The position numbers were made by a program, and so were the translations under genes. Shown one piece after another: positions 6,709-16,262 of a stretch of DNA of 64,000 nucleotides; position 1 is the first letter of the stretch, and each line of letters starts with the position of its first letter. Source of the stretch: an uncultured Collinsella sp. (GTDB lineage Bacteria; Actinomycetota; Coriobacteriia; Coriobacteriales; Coriobacteriaceae); NCBI GenBank assembly GCA_900768265.1, contig CAAGCF010000021.1, positions 1-64,000 on the forward strand, read 5' to 3'. The notes under the pieces were generated by a model. That model had not been told where the DNA came from. It saw only the letters and a program-made list of their open reading frames with translations, and searched no databases.

Positions 6709-7596
6709 TTACGCGTTCTCCTTCATGCTTGTGAACTGGGAGCCCGTAATGATTTGGAAGGCCTCGCGATAGCGCTCGGACGTGCCATCGATGACCTCGG
6801 CGGGCAGGTGCGGGGTCTCCCCCGTCATATCCCAGTTGGCCTTGAGCCAATTGCGGACGAATTGCTTGTCGTAGCTGGGCTGGATCTTGCCCTCCTCGTA
6901 GCTGGCGGCAGGCCAGAAACGGCTGGAGTCGGGCGTGAGGCACTCGTCGATCAGCGTGACCTTGCCATCAATGACACCAAACTCGAACTTGGTGTCGGCG
7001 ATGATGATGCCACGGGTCGCAGCGTACTCGGCAGCGGCCTTGTAGATCTTGAGTGACAGGTCGCGGATCTGCGTGGCGATGTCCTCGCCAACGATCTCGC
7101 AGCAACGCTCGAACGAGATGTTCTCGTCATGGTCACCGATCTCGGCCTTCGTGGAGGGCGTGAACAGCGGCTCAGGGAGCTTGGACGCCTCCGTCAGGCC
7201 CTCGGGCAGCTGAATGCCACAGACGGTGCCGTTCTCGTCGTAGGTCTTCTTGCCCGAACCGGTCAGATAGCCGCGGACGATGCACTCGATAGGAATCGTC
7301 TGCGCCTTCTTGACCAGCATAGCGCGACCAGCGAGATAGTCACGGTACTCAGCAAACTCCTCGGGGAAATCCGCCGGGTCGATGGAGACGAGATGGTTAG
7401 GAACAATGTCGGCAAACTTATCAAACCAGAATGCCGAGATGCGGTTGAGCACCTCTCCCTTAAACGGAATCTCGTCGGGGAGAATGAAGTCGAACGCAGA
7501 AATGCGGTCGGTGGCGACCATCAGCAGGTTTTCACCGGCATCGTAGATATCACGAACCTTGCCACGGGAATCCGGACGACGCTCCATCGTTGTCAC
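6709..7596 (-). CDS. purC: Phosphoribosylaminoimidazole-succinocarboxamide synthase (SAICAR synthetase)
   Basis: About 295 residues. It joins aspartate to CAIR in de novo purine synthesis, the step just before the adenylosuccinate lyase encoded here by purB. Motifs seen include GKVRDIYD near the N-terminus, TDRISAFD, the PIECIVRGYLTGSG signature, IADTKFEFG and DECLTPDSSRFW. The GTG at 7596 is preferred because AAGGAG lies 8 nt upstream; the GTG at 7605 falls inside that site. The gene is followed by a coupled membrane-protein gene. Confidence 0.97.
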   Translation of the reverse strand: MTTMERRPDSRGKVRDIYDAGENLLMVATDRISAFDFILPDEIPFKGEVLNRISAFWFDKFADIVPNHLVSIDPADFPEEFAEYRDYLAGRAMLVKKAQTIPIECIVRGYLTGSGKKTYDENGTVCGIQLPEGLTEASKLPEPLFTPSTKAEIGDHDENISFERCCEIVGEDIATQIRDLSLKIYKAAAEYAATRGIIIADTKFEFGVIDGKVTLIDECLTPDSSRFWPAASYEEGKIQPSYDKQFVRNWLKANWDMTGETPHLPAEVIDGTSERYREAFQIITGSQFTSMKENA

Positions 7597-7703
7597 GTGA
7601 GTCACTCCTTACCAAAATACGACAGTAATGCGGGCTTTCCCGCATGTTCTCGCAAACCCGGAGCGGCAAGGACAAGGCCCCTCCTTCACCGAGTAGCGAA
7701 AAG

Positions 7704-9269
7704 CTAGTGCTCCATTGTAGTAGATGCCGCGTCCGCCGTGTGCTCGCGTGGCAGATGAATCGTAAAAGTCGTACCCTTTCCAAGCTCCGACTCCACGGAT
7801 ATATAGCCATGGTGGCGCTCGACGATTTGTTTGGTCACGGCAAGGCCCACGCCCAGACCGCCCGCCTCGCGGGCGCGACTGGCGTCGGCACGCCAAAAAC
7901 GTCCGAAAATACGAGACAGGTCTTCCTTGGCGATACCGATGCCCGTGTCCGAGACCGCAATATCGACGTGTTTACGGTCACTGAGCACCGACACCACGAC
8001 CCATCCGCCCTCGGGGGTATAGCGCATGGCGTTACTCATGAGGTTGATGACGCATTGCGTAATCATATCGGGGTCGGCCTCGACGACATCGTCATGCCCC
8101 TGGGTTTCATCTGCAAAGCGAAGACGAAGGTCACGGTCGGCAAACAGGCGCTCCTGTCCGTTCACAATCGATCGCACGAACGGAACCATATCCACCGGTT
8201 CGAGATTGAGCGGAGCAGTGCTATTTTCCATACGTGACAGGTCAAGCATCTGCTGCACCAAGCGAGCCAAGCGACGCGTCTCGGAAGCGACCGTCTCAAG
8301 ATGCTCGTCGTCGGTGGGGTACACGCCATCTTGCATGGCCTCGACCGTTGCAAGCATTGCCATGAGCGGCGTGCGCAGCTCATGAGCCACATCGGAAGTC
8401 AGGCGCTTCTCGTGCTTCATGTCCTTTTCGAGCGACGTGGCCATCTCATCGAATGTCTCGCCCAGCTGATCGATCTCGTCATCGCCGCGCAAGCCTGTAC
8501 GAGCGGACAGATCACCATCGCGAATTTGCTTGGCCGTGCTGGTAATACGATGAATCGGCTTGGTAAGCATGCGCGACATGAGCGCTCCGATAACGACCGA
8601 GATGCAGACCGCAACAACCGCGGCAAGGGCCATGGCGTTAAAGGTCTTCTCCCTAAACGCAGAATCTGCCTTGGTGAGCAAGGCATCGGAGCCGATGGCC
8701 CATAGCTTTACCTGTCCGACATGCTCGCCGGAAGACGTTATGATTTCGACGTTGGCAACGCTATCGGAGTCGGTGGGCGCCGACGAAACCGGACTATGCG
8801 AGGCCTTTTTACCGCTCGAGCCGCTCGACACCGATTCGCTCTCGCGTACATCGGCGGTTGCACTTGCCGAGGGCCACGAGTCGTCATAAACGATCACGCC
8901 CTTTTTGTTGACGACCTGCATGCCAAGATCGTCGGACACCAGACTCGATGTCGCGACCGTGCGCAGCTCGCCCGCAGTCCAATTGCCGTTTTCCTCGTAC
9001 GACGTCGCAAGCTTTTCGGCTGCGGAATTGGCGATCTCGACGATATTGGCGCGCGTGTAGTCCGAAAAAACCGTACCCCATACAACGGAGACCACGCCCA
9101 CCAGCACCAGTACCGTCATGAGTGATGTCAGGGCGAAAGCCAGGGCCATGCGCGAGGGGTAGCTCATCGTTGGCCGCGAATCGGAGCGAGGCGTGTTCCA
9201 ACTAGCTTTGGAACCCGCCTCGCTCTCCTGCTTATGCTTTTGCCCGATTTCAAAGCGCGCAGGTGTCAT
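7704..9269 (-). CDS. Sensor histidine kinase (HAMP-HisKA-HATPase)
   Basis: 521 residues. A transmembrane helix (about 41-65) and a roughly 130-residue extracytoplasmic sensor region with a Ser-rich stretch lead to a second helix (about 213-233). A HAMP linker follows, then the HisKA box with the phosphoacceptor His296 (DVAHELRTP). The ATPase domain has the N box (NLMSNAMRYT), G1 (DTGIGI) and G2 (GLGVGLAV). It is encoded 12 bp after its response regulator, so the two form one operon. The signal is unknown; the layout is that of PhoR/BaeS-type kinases. Confidence 0.95.
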   Translation of the reverse strand: MTPARFEIGQKHKQESEAGSKASWNTPRSDSRPTMSYPSRMALAFALTSLMTVLVLVGVVSVVWGTVFSDYTRANIVEIANSAAEKLATSYEENGNWTAGELRTVATSSLVSDDLGMQVVNKKGVIVYDDSWPSASATADVRESESVSSGSSGKKASHSPVSSAPTDSDSVANVEIITSSGEHVGQVKLWAIGSDALLTKADSAFREKTFNAMALAAVVAVCISVVIGALMSRMLTKPIHRITSTAKQIRDGDLSARTGLRGDDEIDQLGETFDEMATSLEKDMKHEKRLTSDVAHELRTPLMAMLATVEAMQDGVYPTDDEHLETVASETRRLARLVQQMLDLSRMENSTAPLNLEPVDMVPFVRSIVNGQERLFADRDLRLRFADETQGHDDVVEADPDMITQCVINLMSNAMRYTPEGGWVVVSVLSDRKHVDIAVSDTGIGIAKEDLSRIFGRFWRADASRAREAGGLGVGLAVTKQIVERHHGYISVESELGKGTTFTIHLPREHTADAASTTMEH

Positions 9270-9281
9270 ATGTGATTTTCC

Positions 9282-10004
9282 TTATTTCTCGTCCGACTTA
9301 TCGGTCTTTGCCGGAGCCTCGAAGCGATAACCAACGCCGTGAACGGTGTAGAGCCACTTGGGCTTCTTGGGGTCGTCGCCCAGCTTGGCGCGAAGGTTCT
9401 TCACGTGGCTGTCGATAGTGCGCTCATAGCCCTCAAAGTCATAGCCGAGCACCTTCTCGACCAGCTCCATGCGGTTGTAGACGCGGCCGGGGTGGCGGGC
9501 AAGCGTGGTGAGCAGCTTGAACTCGGAAGCCGTCAGGTCGACTTCCTTGCCCTCGACCAAAATCTTGTGGCCCGAGATGTCAATGACCAGATCGCCAAAG
9601 TCGAGCACCTCGACGGCCGGTTCATCGGCCTGGTGGGCACGGCGGAACAAGGCGCGTACGCGCGCGACAAGCTCGCGCGGCGAGAACGGCTTGATCAGGT
9701 AGTCGTCGGCACCGAGCTCGAGGCCGATAATACGGTCCTCGATCTCGCCCTTGGCCGTCAGCATAATGATGGGGACATCCGAGGTGTCGCGAATGGTGCG
9801 GCAAACGCGCTCGCCGGGAATCTTAGGGAGCATGAGGTCGAGCACGACCAGGTCGAACTGATGCTTCTCGAACTCCTCGATAGCGGACTGGCCGTCGCCG
9901 ACGCCCACAACCCAATAGCCCTCGCGCTCGAGATAGGCAGCGACAGCGTCACGGATTGCCTTCTCATCCTCGACCAGCAGAATCTTTTTTGCATCTGAAG
10001 CCAT
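9282..10004 (-). CDS. OmpR/PhoB-family response regulator
   Basis: 240 residues from the ATG at 10004; a TTG at 10025 is a less likely start. The receiver domain shows the acidic pair (VEDE), phospho-acceptor Asp56 (VVLDLMLP), the Thr of MLTAKG and the Lys of IKPFSPREL. The C-terminal winged helix ends in VHGVGYRFE, typical of the OmpR class. It is the first gene of the two-component operon. It should be phosphorylated by the kinase that follows and bind direct-repeat promoters. Confidence 0.96.
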   Translation of the reverse strand: MASDAKKILLVEDEKAIRDAVAAYLEREGYWVVGVGDGQSAIEEFEKHQFDLVVLDLMLPKIPGERVCRTIRDTSDVPIIMLTAKGEIEDRIIGLELGADDYLIKPFSPRELVARVRALFRRAHQADEPAVEVLDFGDLVIDISGHKILVEGKEVDLTASEFKLLTTLARHPGRVYNRMELVEKVLGYDFEGYERTIDSHVKNLRAKLGDDPKKPKWLYTVHGVGYRFEAPAKTDKSDEK

Positions 10005-10157
10005 AACACGGCCCCCCTGTCTCAATTAGCTAAGAACAAGCTCATTTTAACGCACCTGAGCCCACCGGGTATCGCATGGGTGCGATAGCTCGGCGGGCGG
10101 TACTCATAGTCACAACGCGCTTATTCCCCTGTCGACGCCTTTTTAACCCCTCGGAGA

Positions 10158-11369
10158 CTAAAGAGAGAACAAGCGAGCGGTAACCGTCTCGGGAATTCCC
10201 TGACTGTTTCGCACCGTTGCGTACGTTAAGAACGAGTTCGATTTACCCGCCGTAGCAGGATAATCGCCATACTCCAGGGCTCGGTCGGGCGACAGAAGCG
10301 AGCCGTAGGTCTTAGCCGAAGTGTCAATCAAAAAATGCGACGCCTGGACTTTAACCAGGTATTTATTTTTCCTTCCCGCAGCGCACGCGAGCGGCTCACG
10401 CGAAAGGAAGAGGTACGGTCCGCCCTCGTTACCGATATAGGTGCCCATATTGCCCAGGCTACCCACACCGTTATACGTCGCCTCAATGGAGAACACGAAG
10501 GTGTCGCCCATATACACGGCCTCGAAAGGCGAAACCGACGAAGGAAGCACCAGCTGAGCTCGCTTCGTATTGTTGCCGTCGGTCAGGTCGATCGCCGTCA
10601 TACCGTAATAGACTCCCTCATCATTGCGCACGCGGGGCGAGATGGTCAGGATGCCGTCGCTCACACGCGGGGCGGATGCGAAGCGGCCCGTCGACTTCCA
10701 AATAGTCTCAGGCTTGGACTCGCTGGGCGACTGACGGTAGCAGTACGAATCGTTACTCGTCTTGCTGCCGCCGGACGAGGGCATCTTATACCAGATGACC
10801 GACGACCCATACGCTGTGAAGAGCGGCGGATCGTAGTTTTCGCCACCGCGATCGAGCTCGACAGCGTTGCCGGTAAGGGAGGAGCCTGCAAGGTTTTGCG
10901 CATAGAGTTTCCAAGACGCATTGGCAAAGTTCATCTCGACCCACGCGAACACGCCATCACCCGCACGAACGTCGTAAAACGCATAACCGGTTCCCTCAAC
11001 GGGATCCTCGATAAGTGTGGTAAGCGAGCCATCGCCCAGGTTGAGCACACCAAGCGTATTGGCATGCAGGGCAGAAGCAGGCGCCATCATCGCGGCAGCG
11101 TAGTCGCCATCGCAGTAGTACAGCAGCGTGCCCAGCGGCAGCGTCCACGAGGCCGTGGGCTCAAGATCGATATCAACAGCTTCGTACTCATCAGTGATCG
11201 AGACAATCTTCGAATCGTCCTTGATAACCTGCGGCTCGCCAGCGGCGTCATCGCTGGTACCCGTTTTTTTCGAGCAACCGGCAAGCACCGTGGCAGCGCC
11301 CGCGACAGCACCGCCGAGCACAAAGCCGCGGCGCGATATTCCATTCTTGATGTGGTCGGCGATACCCAT
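10158..11369 (-). CDS. Tat-exported lipoprotein of unknown function
   Basis: About 403 residues from the ATG at 11369. The N-terminus has a twin-arginine signal (SRRGFVLGG) followed by a hydrophobic stretch and a lipobox (LAGC), so it should be exported folded and anchored to the membrane. The rest looks like repeated beta strands of about 50 residues (several WK/YD/GDG blades), compatible with a beta-propeller; this is inference. The start overlaps the stop of the TSCPD gene (TAATG), indicating an operon. Confidence 0.85.
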   Translation of the reverse strand: MGIADHIKNGISRRGFVLGGAVAGAATVLAGCSKKTGTSDDAAGEPQVIKDDSKIVSITDEYEAVDIDLEPTASWTLPLGTLLYYCDGDYAAAMMAPASALHANTLGVLNLGDGSLTTLIEDPVEGTGYAFYDVRAGDGVFAWVEMNFANASWKLYAQNLAGSSLTGNAVELDRGGENYDPPLFTAYGSSVIWYKMPSSGGSKTSNDSYCYRQSPSESKPETIWKSTGRFASAPRVSDGILTISPRVRNDEGVYYGMTAIDLTDGNNTKRAQLVLPSSVSPFEAVYMGDTFVFSIEATYNGVGSLGNMGTYIGNEGGPYLFLSREPLACAAGRKNKYLVKVQASHFLIDTSAKTYGSLLSPDRALEYGDYPATAGKSNSFLTYATVRNSQGIPETVTARLFSL

Positions 11370-11632
11370 TAGGCGATCTCGGCGCGAGCGGCCTCGATAG
11401 CGCGCGTAAGCTGATCGGCGCAAGAAGTCTTTTTCATACCGCAGGTATTACCGGCGAGAACCTCGATTACGCGATCGGCAGGAGCACCCTCGACCAGCTT
11501 GGAGATTGCTTTGAGATTGCCGTCACAGCCGCCGGTAAACTCAACGCCCAGCACCTTATTGCCGTCATCGGAAAGGTCAAGGTGAATATTGCGAGAGCAT
11601 ACACCCTGAGGCTTGTAGTCAAAACTAATCAT
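11369..11632 (-). CDS. TSCPD-domain protein (TIGR03905 type)
   Basis: 87 residues, small and cysteine-rich: CSRNI near 12, GGCDGNL near 36, GNTCGMKKTSC near 61. This is the pattern of the TSCPD domain, first known from the C-terminus of some B12-dependent ribonucleotide reductases, where the cysteines may bind metal. Stand-alone members have no established role. It is translationally coupled to the following lipoprotein gene. Confidence 0.85.
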   Translation of the reverse strand: MISFDYKPQGVCSRNIHLDLSDDGNKVLGVEFTGGCDGNLKAISKLVEGAPADRVIEVLAGNTCGMKKTSCADQLTRAIEAARAEIA

Positions 11633-11745
11633 TGAGATCCCCTCTCAGAAAGAAATTTCAGACGTCTATTATCCCCGCCTGGGCCGACTTATGATCGCAA
11701 GCACCGATTCAACATCCTACGATGCATGGACTCGTGGGGGCAAGA

Positions 11746-13545
11746 TTAGCAGTCCGCACCCTGTGCGTGGACCGTGCGCTTCTCCCGATACATATTGTGG
11801 TCGGCGACACGATATACATCGGCCAGCGTATTTCCAGCCGTCTCGACGGTCGCCACGCCAATCGATGCGCTGACCGTCAGGGCCTCATCGCTTACCGCGG
11901 CAAGACCGAGACGAAGATCCTGTTCCAGCCCGAGCGCAGACTCGTTGTCAGTATGGGGGCAAACCAGCAAAAACTCGTCGCCGCCAAGGCGCATCGGCAG
12001 ATAATCCGCACCAGCCACCCGCCGCAGCACGGACGCCGTCCGTCGCAGCAGTTCATCCCCCATCTCGTGACCATAGACGTCGTTGGTCCGCTTGAGATAA
12101 TTGCAGTCCAACATAATCACGCTCACGGGCAAGTCCTCGTTTACCAGGCTATCTCCGCGCGATTCAAGATAGTTGCGGTTGCGAAGCCCCGTCAGTTTAT
12201 CTTGGTATGACAGCTCCTCGGCATGCTTGACCATCGATATGTTGTGCGTCGCCACGACGACCGACTCCAGCCGGCCTTGCTCATCGCGATGCTGGGGGAC
12301 AACCTGTAGCGAGTACCAAGCGCCTCGACAATCTCGCACCTCGGCAGCCAAGTACGGTACGCCCTCCATACGTTCACGAAGCGTACTTATATCTACGAGT
12401 CCCACAACCGCTTCGCGGCTTTCGGGGCTCACGATATCCCGGCAGACCGTGTCCATAAAGTCATATGCCTCGCTGTGCTCGGCAAATATCTTCGCTATCG
12501 CCGGCGACATATTGATCCCCTCGATCTCGAGGGTGTCGAGATGCAAAAGGAAAGTCGAATCGTAGATGGCGCTTATGGCATTGATAATGCCGAGCTGTTT
12601 ATCCTTTTCGACCAAATTGCGGTGGTCAACGATATTTCGAGCCGACAGCACCACGACCCAAAACGCAAGGCACACCAAGACGCCGGCGACGACAAATGTG
12701 ATCCTGCCAGACATGACCTCAGATTTGGGATACAGCGCAAACAGGCGGTAGTCCTTGTATGCCGCACGTACGACGTACCATTTGTCTCCTCGATATTCGA
12801 TGCGCGTCAGGCCGTCGTCTTTCCACTCAACTCCTGCGCTGGTGAGGAGTCGGGCGAGCGGCACGTCAGCATCGGCACTGTTGGATGAGACAATCTCCGC
12901 ATCCTCCATAACAAGCACCGTGGGGCCCTGGTGGAAGGTGCTGTTCGAAAGCACGTCGGCTATGGCATATGAATAGTCGTCCGCTGTATCGGAAACAAAT
13001 GAGCGGTATGCCAGGGCAACGCCGTCGCCATACGGAACAGCACAGACGGCAAAAACGACACCACGGCGCTCGACGACAGTTGAGTAGGACACTTTGGAAC
13101 CTTGATACATCGATACGACCGACGAACAGGCCAGCTCCTCTCGCCACAACATGAGCGGATCGCGACCATCGATGTCGTAGTGGGCAGCCATATGACCATC
13201 GGAGTCCATGACCATCAGCCCCGAAAGGTTCTCGGCATGGACAAATTGCTCGATAAGATCGTCGTTAACCTCAACGCGACCAGAGGGCAGGAACGTCGCA
13301 AACGATTCGACCGCGGCGAGCAAATCGTGCGTCGCCTCGGTTTTTCTCCCCTGTTCGTAGCGGTCATATTTTTCGCAAGCGTTTTCCAAAAACACCATGG
13401 TTTCTTGGCCAAACCCAAGCGTTTTTTCGAGGCAGCGATGGGTTCCAACCGTATACAACAGGCCTAAAAAGACGGCGCTGACAATAACACCGACAGCTAT
13501 GACGGTCAGAGTCTTTCGACGCAAGCGGTGCTCATCATTTGTCAT
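11746..13545 (-). CDS. Membrane-anchored GGDEF diguanylate cyclase
   Basis: 599 residues. There is an N-terminal transmembrane helix (about 12-32), a 250-residue extracytoplasmic sensor region and a second helix near 280-300. A PAS-like region follows (about 335-440), then a GGDEF domain with an intact catalytic GGDEF at 521-525 and the flanking TGLRNRNYL and MLDCNYLKRTND elements. No RxxD inhibitory site is obvious just upstream of GGDEF. It should make cyclic di-GMP in response to a signal outside the cell. Its start overlaps the stop of the solute-binding protein gene (ATGA), so that protein may supply the signal. Confidence 0.93.
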   Translation of the reverse strand: MTNDEHRLRRKTLTVIAVGVIVSAVFLGLLYTVGTHRCLEKTLGFGQETMVFLENACEKYDRYEQGRKTEATHDLLAAVESFATFLPSGRVEVNDDLIEQFVHAENLSGLMVMDSDGHMAAHYDIDGRDPLMLWREELACSSVVSMYQGSKVSYSTVVERRGVVFAVCAVPYGDGVALAYRSFVSDTADDYSYAIADVLSNSTFHQGPTVLVMEDAEIVSSNSADADVPLARLLTSAGVEWKDDGLTRIEYRGDKWYVVRAAYKDYRLFALYPKSEVMSGRITFVVAGVLVCLAFWVVVLSARNIVDHRNLVEKDKQLGIINAISAIYDSTFLLHLDTLEIEGINMSPAIAKIFAEHSEAYDFMDTVCRDIVSPESREAVVGLVDISTLRERMEGVPYLAAEVRDCRGAWYSLQVVPQHRDEQGRLESVVVATHNISMVKHAEELSYQDKLTGLRNRNYLESRGDSLVNEDLPVSVIMLDCNYLKRTNDVYGHEMGDELLRRTASVLRRVAGADYLPMRLGGDEFLLVCPHTDNESALGLEQDLRLGLAAVSDEALTVSASIGVATVETAGNTLADVYRVADHNMYREKRTVHAQGADC

Positions 13546-14414
13546 GGATTTACTCCTTGCCCGCCCGTCGTCGCTCCTGTCTTGTAATTGCCCACAATAC
13601 GGTCAATCGTGCCATCTCGATCCATGTCGAACAGCGCGGTATTGAGATCCTTTACGATCGATCCTTCATAGCTGTCATCAAACGCGACGCCCAGGTCAAC
13701 CGTCATAACATTGTCGGCAAACACACGGTAAACGCCGGGATACTGAGCAACGAGTCGGTCAAGCGACTGGACATCCGCCATCCAACAGTCAACGTACCCT
13801 TTGGCTAGAGCGGCTTTGCAGAGTTCGGCAGAGCCATATGATTTGATTTGAACGTCCGACGAGACCCCCAGATCCCCCGCAAGCAATCGGCGTTCACTCA
13901 CCGAACCCGCAATCACCGCAATGGTCTTACTTCCATCGAGATGCGCCAGGGATTTGATGCCACTCGTTTTCTTGGCGGCAACCGAGACCGTCAGGGTTAG
14001 ATACGGCTCGGTCCAGTAATACTTATCCTCGCGATAACAGGGAGAATAATCACACCACAGACAATCGATATCACCGTTTTTGAGCAGACGGTCGCGATCG
14101 TTCCAGTCAATATCGACAAACTGTGGCTTGAGCCCTGCACGCTCACACGCCTCGCGGGCGATATCGATATCGATACCGGCATAATCGCCTGTGGTATCGA
14201 CATACACATAGGGGTCATTATCCGTAACGCCAATCTTGAGCACCGGGAGATCTCTGTCGGCTTCATTCGAGGAGGAAGAACTGCTTCGAACGGTATACGT
14301 CAGGGCGCCCGCACAGACGGCAACAAGGAGTATGAGCGTGAACGAGACGATAGTGGCCCGCTTGATGCGTCTGGGCACGTGCCCCCTTTCATCGAAACAG
14401 CAGTCGAAGTTCAT
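13542..14414 (-). CDS. Amino-acid-type extracellular solute-binding protein (SBP_bac_3)
   Basis: About 290 residues from the ATG at 14414; frames starting further upstream run into the purB terminator. An N-terminal hydrophobic helix (about 20-40) precedes a Ser-rich linker. The binding domain then opens with LKIGVTDNDPYVY and contains DYAGIDIDIA and the C-terminal GTIDRIVGNY, the pattern of polar amino-acid receptors. There is no lipobox, so it is probably tethered by the helix. No ABC permease is nearby; the gene is coupled to a diguanylate cyclase. A sensory role is more likely than transport, though this is inference. Confidence 0.88.
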   Translation of the reverse strand: MNFDCCFDERGHVPRRIKRATIVSFTLILLVAVCAGALTYTVRSSSSSSNEADRDLPVLKIGVTDNDPYVYVDTTGDYAGIDIDIAREACERAGLKPQFVDIDWNDRDRLLKNGDIDCLWCDYSPCYREDKYYWTEPYLTLTVSVAAKKTSGIKSLAHLDGSKTIAVIAGSVSERRLLAGDLGVSSDVQIKSYGSAELCKAALAKGYVDCWMADVQSLDRLVAQYPGVYRVFADNVMTVDLGVAFDDSYEGSIVKDLNTALFDMDRDGTIDRIVGNYKTGATTGGQGVNP

Positions 14415-14442
14415 TTTATTACCCGGGCGCATATGCGACAGT

Positions 14443-14476
14443 AAAAAAAGCGCCTCGCCCAAGACGGGCAAGGCGC
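14443..14476 (-). terminator. Terminator of purB
   Basis: An 11-bp stem (14450-14460 with 14466-14476, one G-U pair) followed on the minus strand by seven T residues (14443-14449). Confidence 0.9.
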
Positions 14477-14519
14477 CAAAGGTTGAAATGCATCCGCAAG
14501 AGGTCGAATTAGGTTAACC

Positions 14520-15866
14520 CTACTCGAAGCTCAGCTGCTCCAGGCGATCGAAGACCGTGTCAATGCGGGTGAGGAAGTCCCACGGGTCAAAGATCTCATC
14601 GAGCTTCTCCTGGCTGACGGTGCAGCGCGGATCGGCCTCGAGGCGCTCCTTAAAGGTGGGGCCAGAGACACAATCCTGCACCTCGTGCCAGGTGGCCATG
14701 GCGTTCTCCTGCACAATGGCGTACGCATCCTCGCGGGTGATACCCGTGTCGACGAGGGCAAGCAGCACCTTGGAGGAGAAGATGAGGCCGCGGGTCTTGT
14801 TGAGGTTGGCCATCATGCGGGCCGGGTACAGCTGCAGGCCGTCGATAACGCGAATGAGGCACTGGAACATATGGTCAAGCGCGATGAAGCTATCGGCCTG
14901 GGCGACACGCTCGGCGGAAGAGTGCGAAATATCGCGCTCGTGCCACAGGGCAACGTTGTCAAAGGCGACCTGGGCGTTGGACTTCACGACGCGCGACAGG
15001 CCGCAGACCTTCTCCATGGTGATGGGGTTGCGCTTGTGCGGCATGGCGGAGCTGCCCTTTTGGCCCTTGCGGAAGGGCTCCTCGGCCTCGAGTGTATCGG
15101 TCTTCTGCAGGTTGCGGACCTCGGTCGCGATGCGCTCGCAGGTGGCCGCTGTAGTGGCAAGCACGCCGGCAAGGTAGGCGTGGTGATCGCGGCTGATGAC
15201 CTGCGTGGACAGCGGGTCGTGAACCAGACCCAGGTGCTCGCAGACGTACTCCTCGACGAACGGCTCGATGGAGCTGTAGGTGCCGACGGCACCGGAGATG
15301 GCACCGAAGGCAACGTTCTTGCGAGCGTCCTCAAGACGATCGAGATCGCGCTTGAGCTCCCATGCCCAAGAGCCAAACTTCATACCGAAGGTCATCGGCT
15401 CAGCATGGATGCCATGGGTGCGGCCGGCGCAGAGCGTATTGCGCTCCTCGAAGGCGCGGCGCTTGCAGATCACGCCGAGCTTCTTGACGTCCTCGATAAT
15501 CAGGTCACACGCCTGGGTGAGCTGATAGCACAGAGCCGTATCACCCAGGTCGGAGCTGGTCATACCGTAGTGAACCCAGCGGCTAGGCTTGGGCTCGCCC
15601 TCGGGAACATCGGCGTCGATATATTCCTTCATGTTGGTCAGGAAGGCGATGACATCGTGGCGCGTGACCTCCTCGATCTCGTCAACCTTCGCCTTCTCAA
15701 AGTTGGCGTGGTCGCGAATCCACTGGGCCTCTTCTTTGGAAATACCGATCTTGCCGAGCTCCGCCTGAGCCTCGCAGGCCAGGACCTCAATCTCCTGCCA
15801 AATGGCGTACTTGTTCTCGAGGGAGAAGATGTGTCCCATCTCCGGGCGGGTATAGCGATCGATCAT
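14520..15866 (-). CDS. purB: Adenylosuccinate lyase
   Basis: 448 residues starting at the ATG at 15866, with AGGAG 7 nt upstream. The enzyme acts twice in purine synthesis, releasing fumarate from SAICAR and from adenylosuccinate. The fumarase/aspartase-superfamily signature (GSSAMPHKRNP) is clear, as are TSSDLGDTA and GRTHGIHAEP, which carry active-site His and Ser/Thr residues. It is monocistronic with its own terminator. Confidence 0.97.
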   Translation of the reverse strand: MIDRYTRPEMGHIFSLENKYAIWQEIEVLACEAQAELGKIGISKEEAQWIRDHANFEKAKVDEIEEVTRHDVIAFLTNMKEYIDADVPEGEPKPSRWVHYGMTSSDLGDTALCYQLTQACDLIIEDVKKLGVICKRRAFEERNTLCAGRTHGIHAEPMTFGMKFGSWAWELKRDLDRLEDARKNVAFGAISGAVGTYSSIEPFVEEYVCEHLGLVHDPLSTQVISRDHHAYLAGVLATTAATCERIATEVRNLQKTDTLEAEEPFRKGQKGSSAMPHKRNPITMEKVCGLSRVVKSNAQVAFDNVALWHERDISHSSAERVAQADSFIALDHMFQCLIRVIDGLQLYPARMMANLNKTRGLIFSSKVLLALVDTGITREDAYAIVQENAMATWHEVQDCVSGPTFKERLEADPRCTVSQEKLDEIFDPWDFLTRIDTVFDRLEQLSFE

Positions 15867-16262
15867 AGCGGCTCCTTTTTGGTTATTGGCACGTTGGTCG
15901 TAACCCAACCATTGTACCGTGCGCGGGTGCAAGTATGGGTTGCAGGCATTAACCTAACATTTTGGAATTGAAGCGGGCAGAAAATGGGCTGCGGTGTCAC
16001 CGCAGCAAGCGGCAATAGTTCCGTGAACTAATGTAATTTCATTCGCTATCTGCGAAGCTACATGCAAAATTACATTAGAAGGAGACGTACTGTTTGCCGT
16101 TTCCCCTGGCAGCTGCCCTGCAAGATCAATGAAAAGCACAAACATTGTATGCATTGAAATACATAAGCTCACAGCTGGTCTACAGTCTTATATGCGACTG
16201 ACTAATGTAACGAGAGATATAATTACATTAGTTGCGGATTAAATTACATTATATGGAGTGCC
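15867..16262. promoter_or_regulatory. Regulatory region with five TAATGTAA half-sites
   Basis: TAATGTAA or its complement occurs at 16029-16036 (+), 16070-16077 (-), 16203-16210 (+), 16223-16230 (-) and 16244-16251 (-). The first two lie in a perfect 12-bp inverted repeat (16028-16039/16067-16078). The next two lie in a perfect 10-bp inverted repeat (16201-16210/16223-16232) whose centres are 20 bp apart. The last site ends 11 bp before the start codon of the downstream gene. The left part (15867-15950) should also contain the purB promoter. Confidence 0.75.

Noticed and set aside
10069..10086. Hairpin TATCGCA/TGCGATA between the response regulator and the lipoprotein gene as a terminator
   Set aside because: Only 7 bp and no T-run on either strand; not enough to call.
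15954..16172. 72-codon minus-strand frame between purB and the AlbA_2 gene
   Set aside because: It lies over the TAATGTAA operator-like repeats, lacks a ribosome-binding site and has no protein-like pattern.
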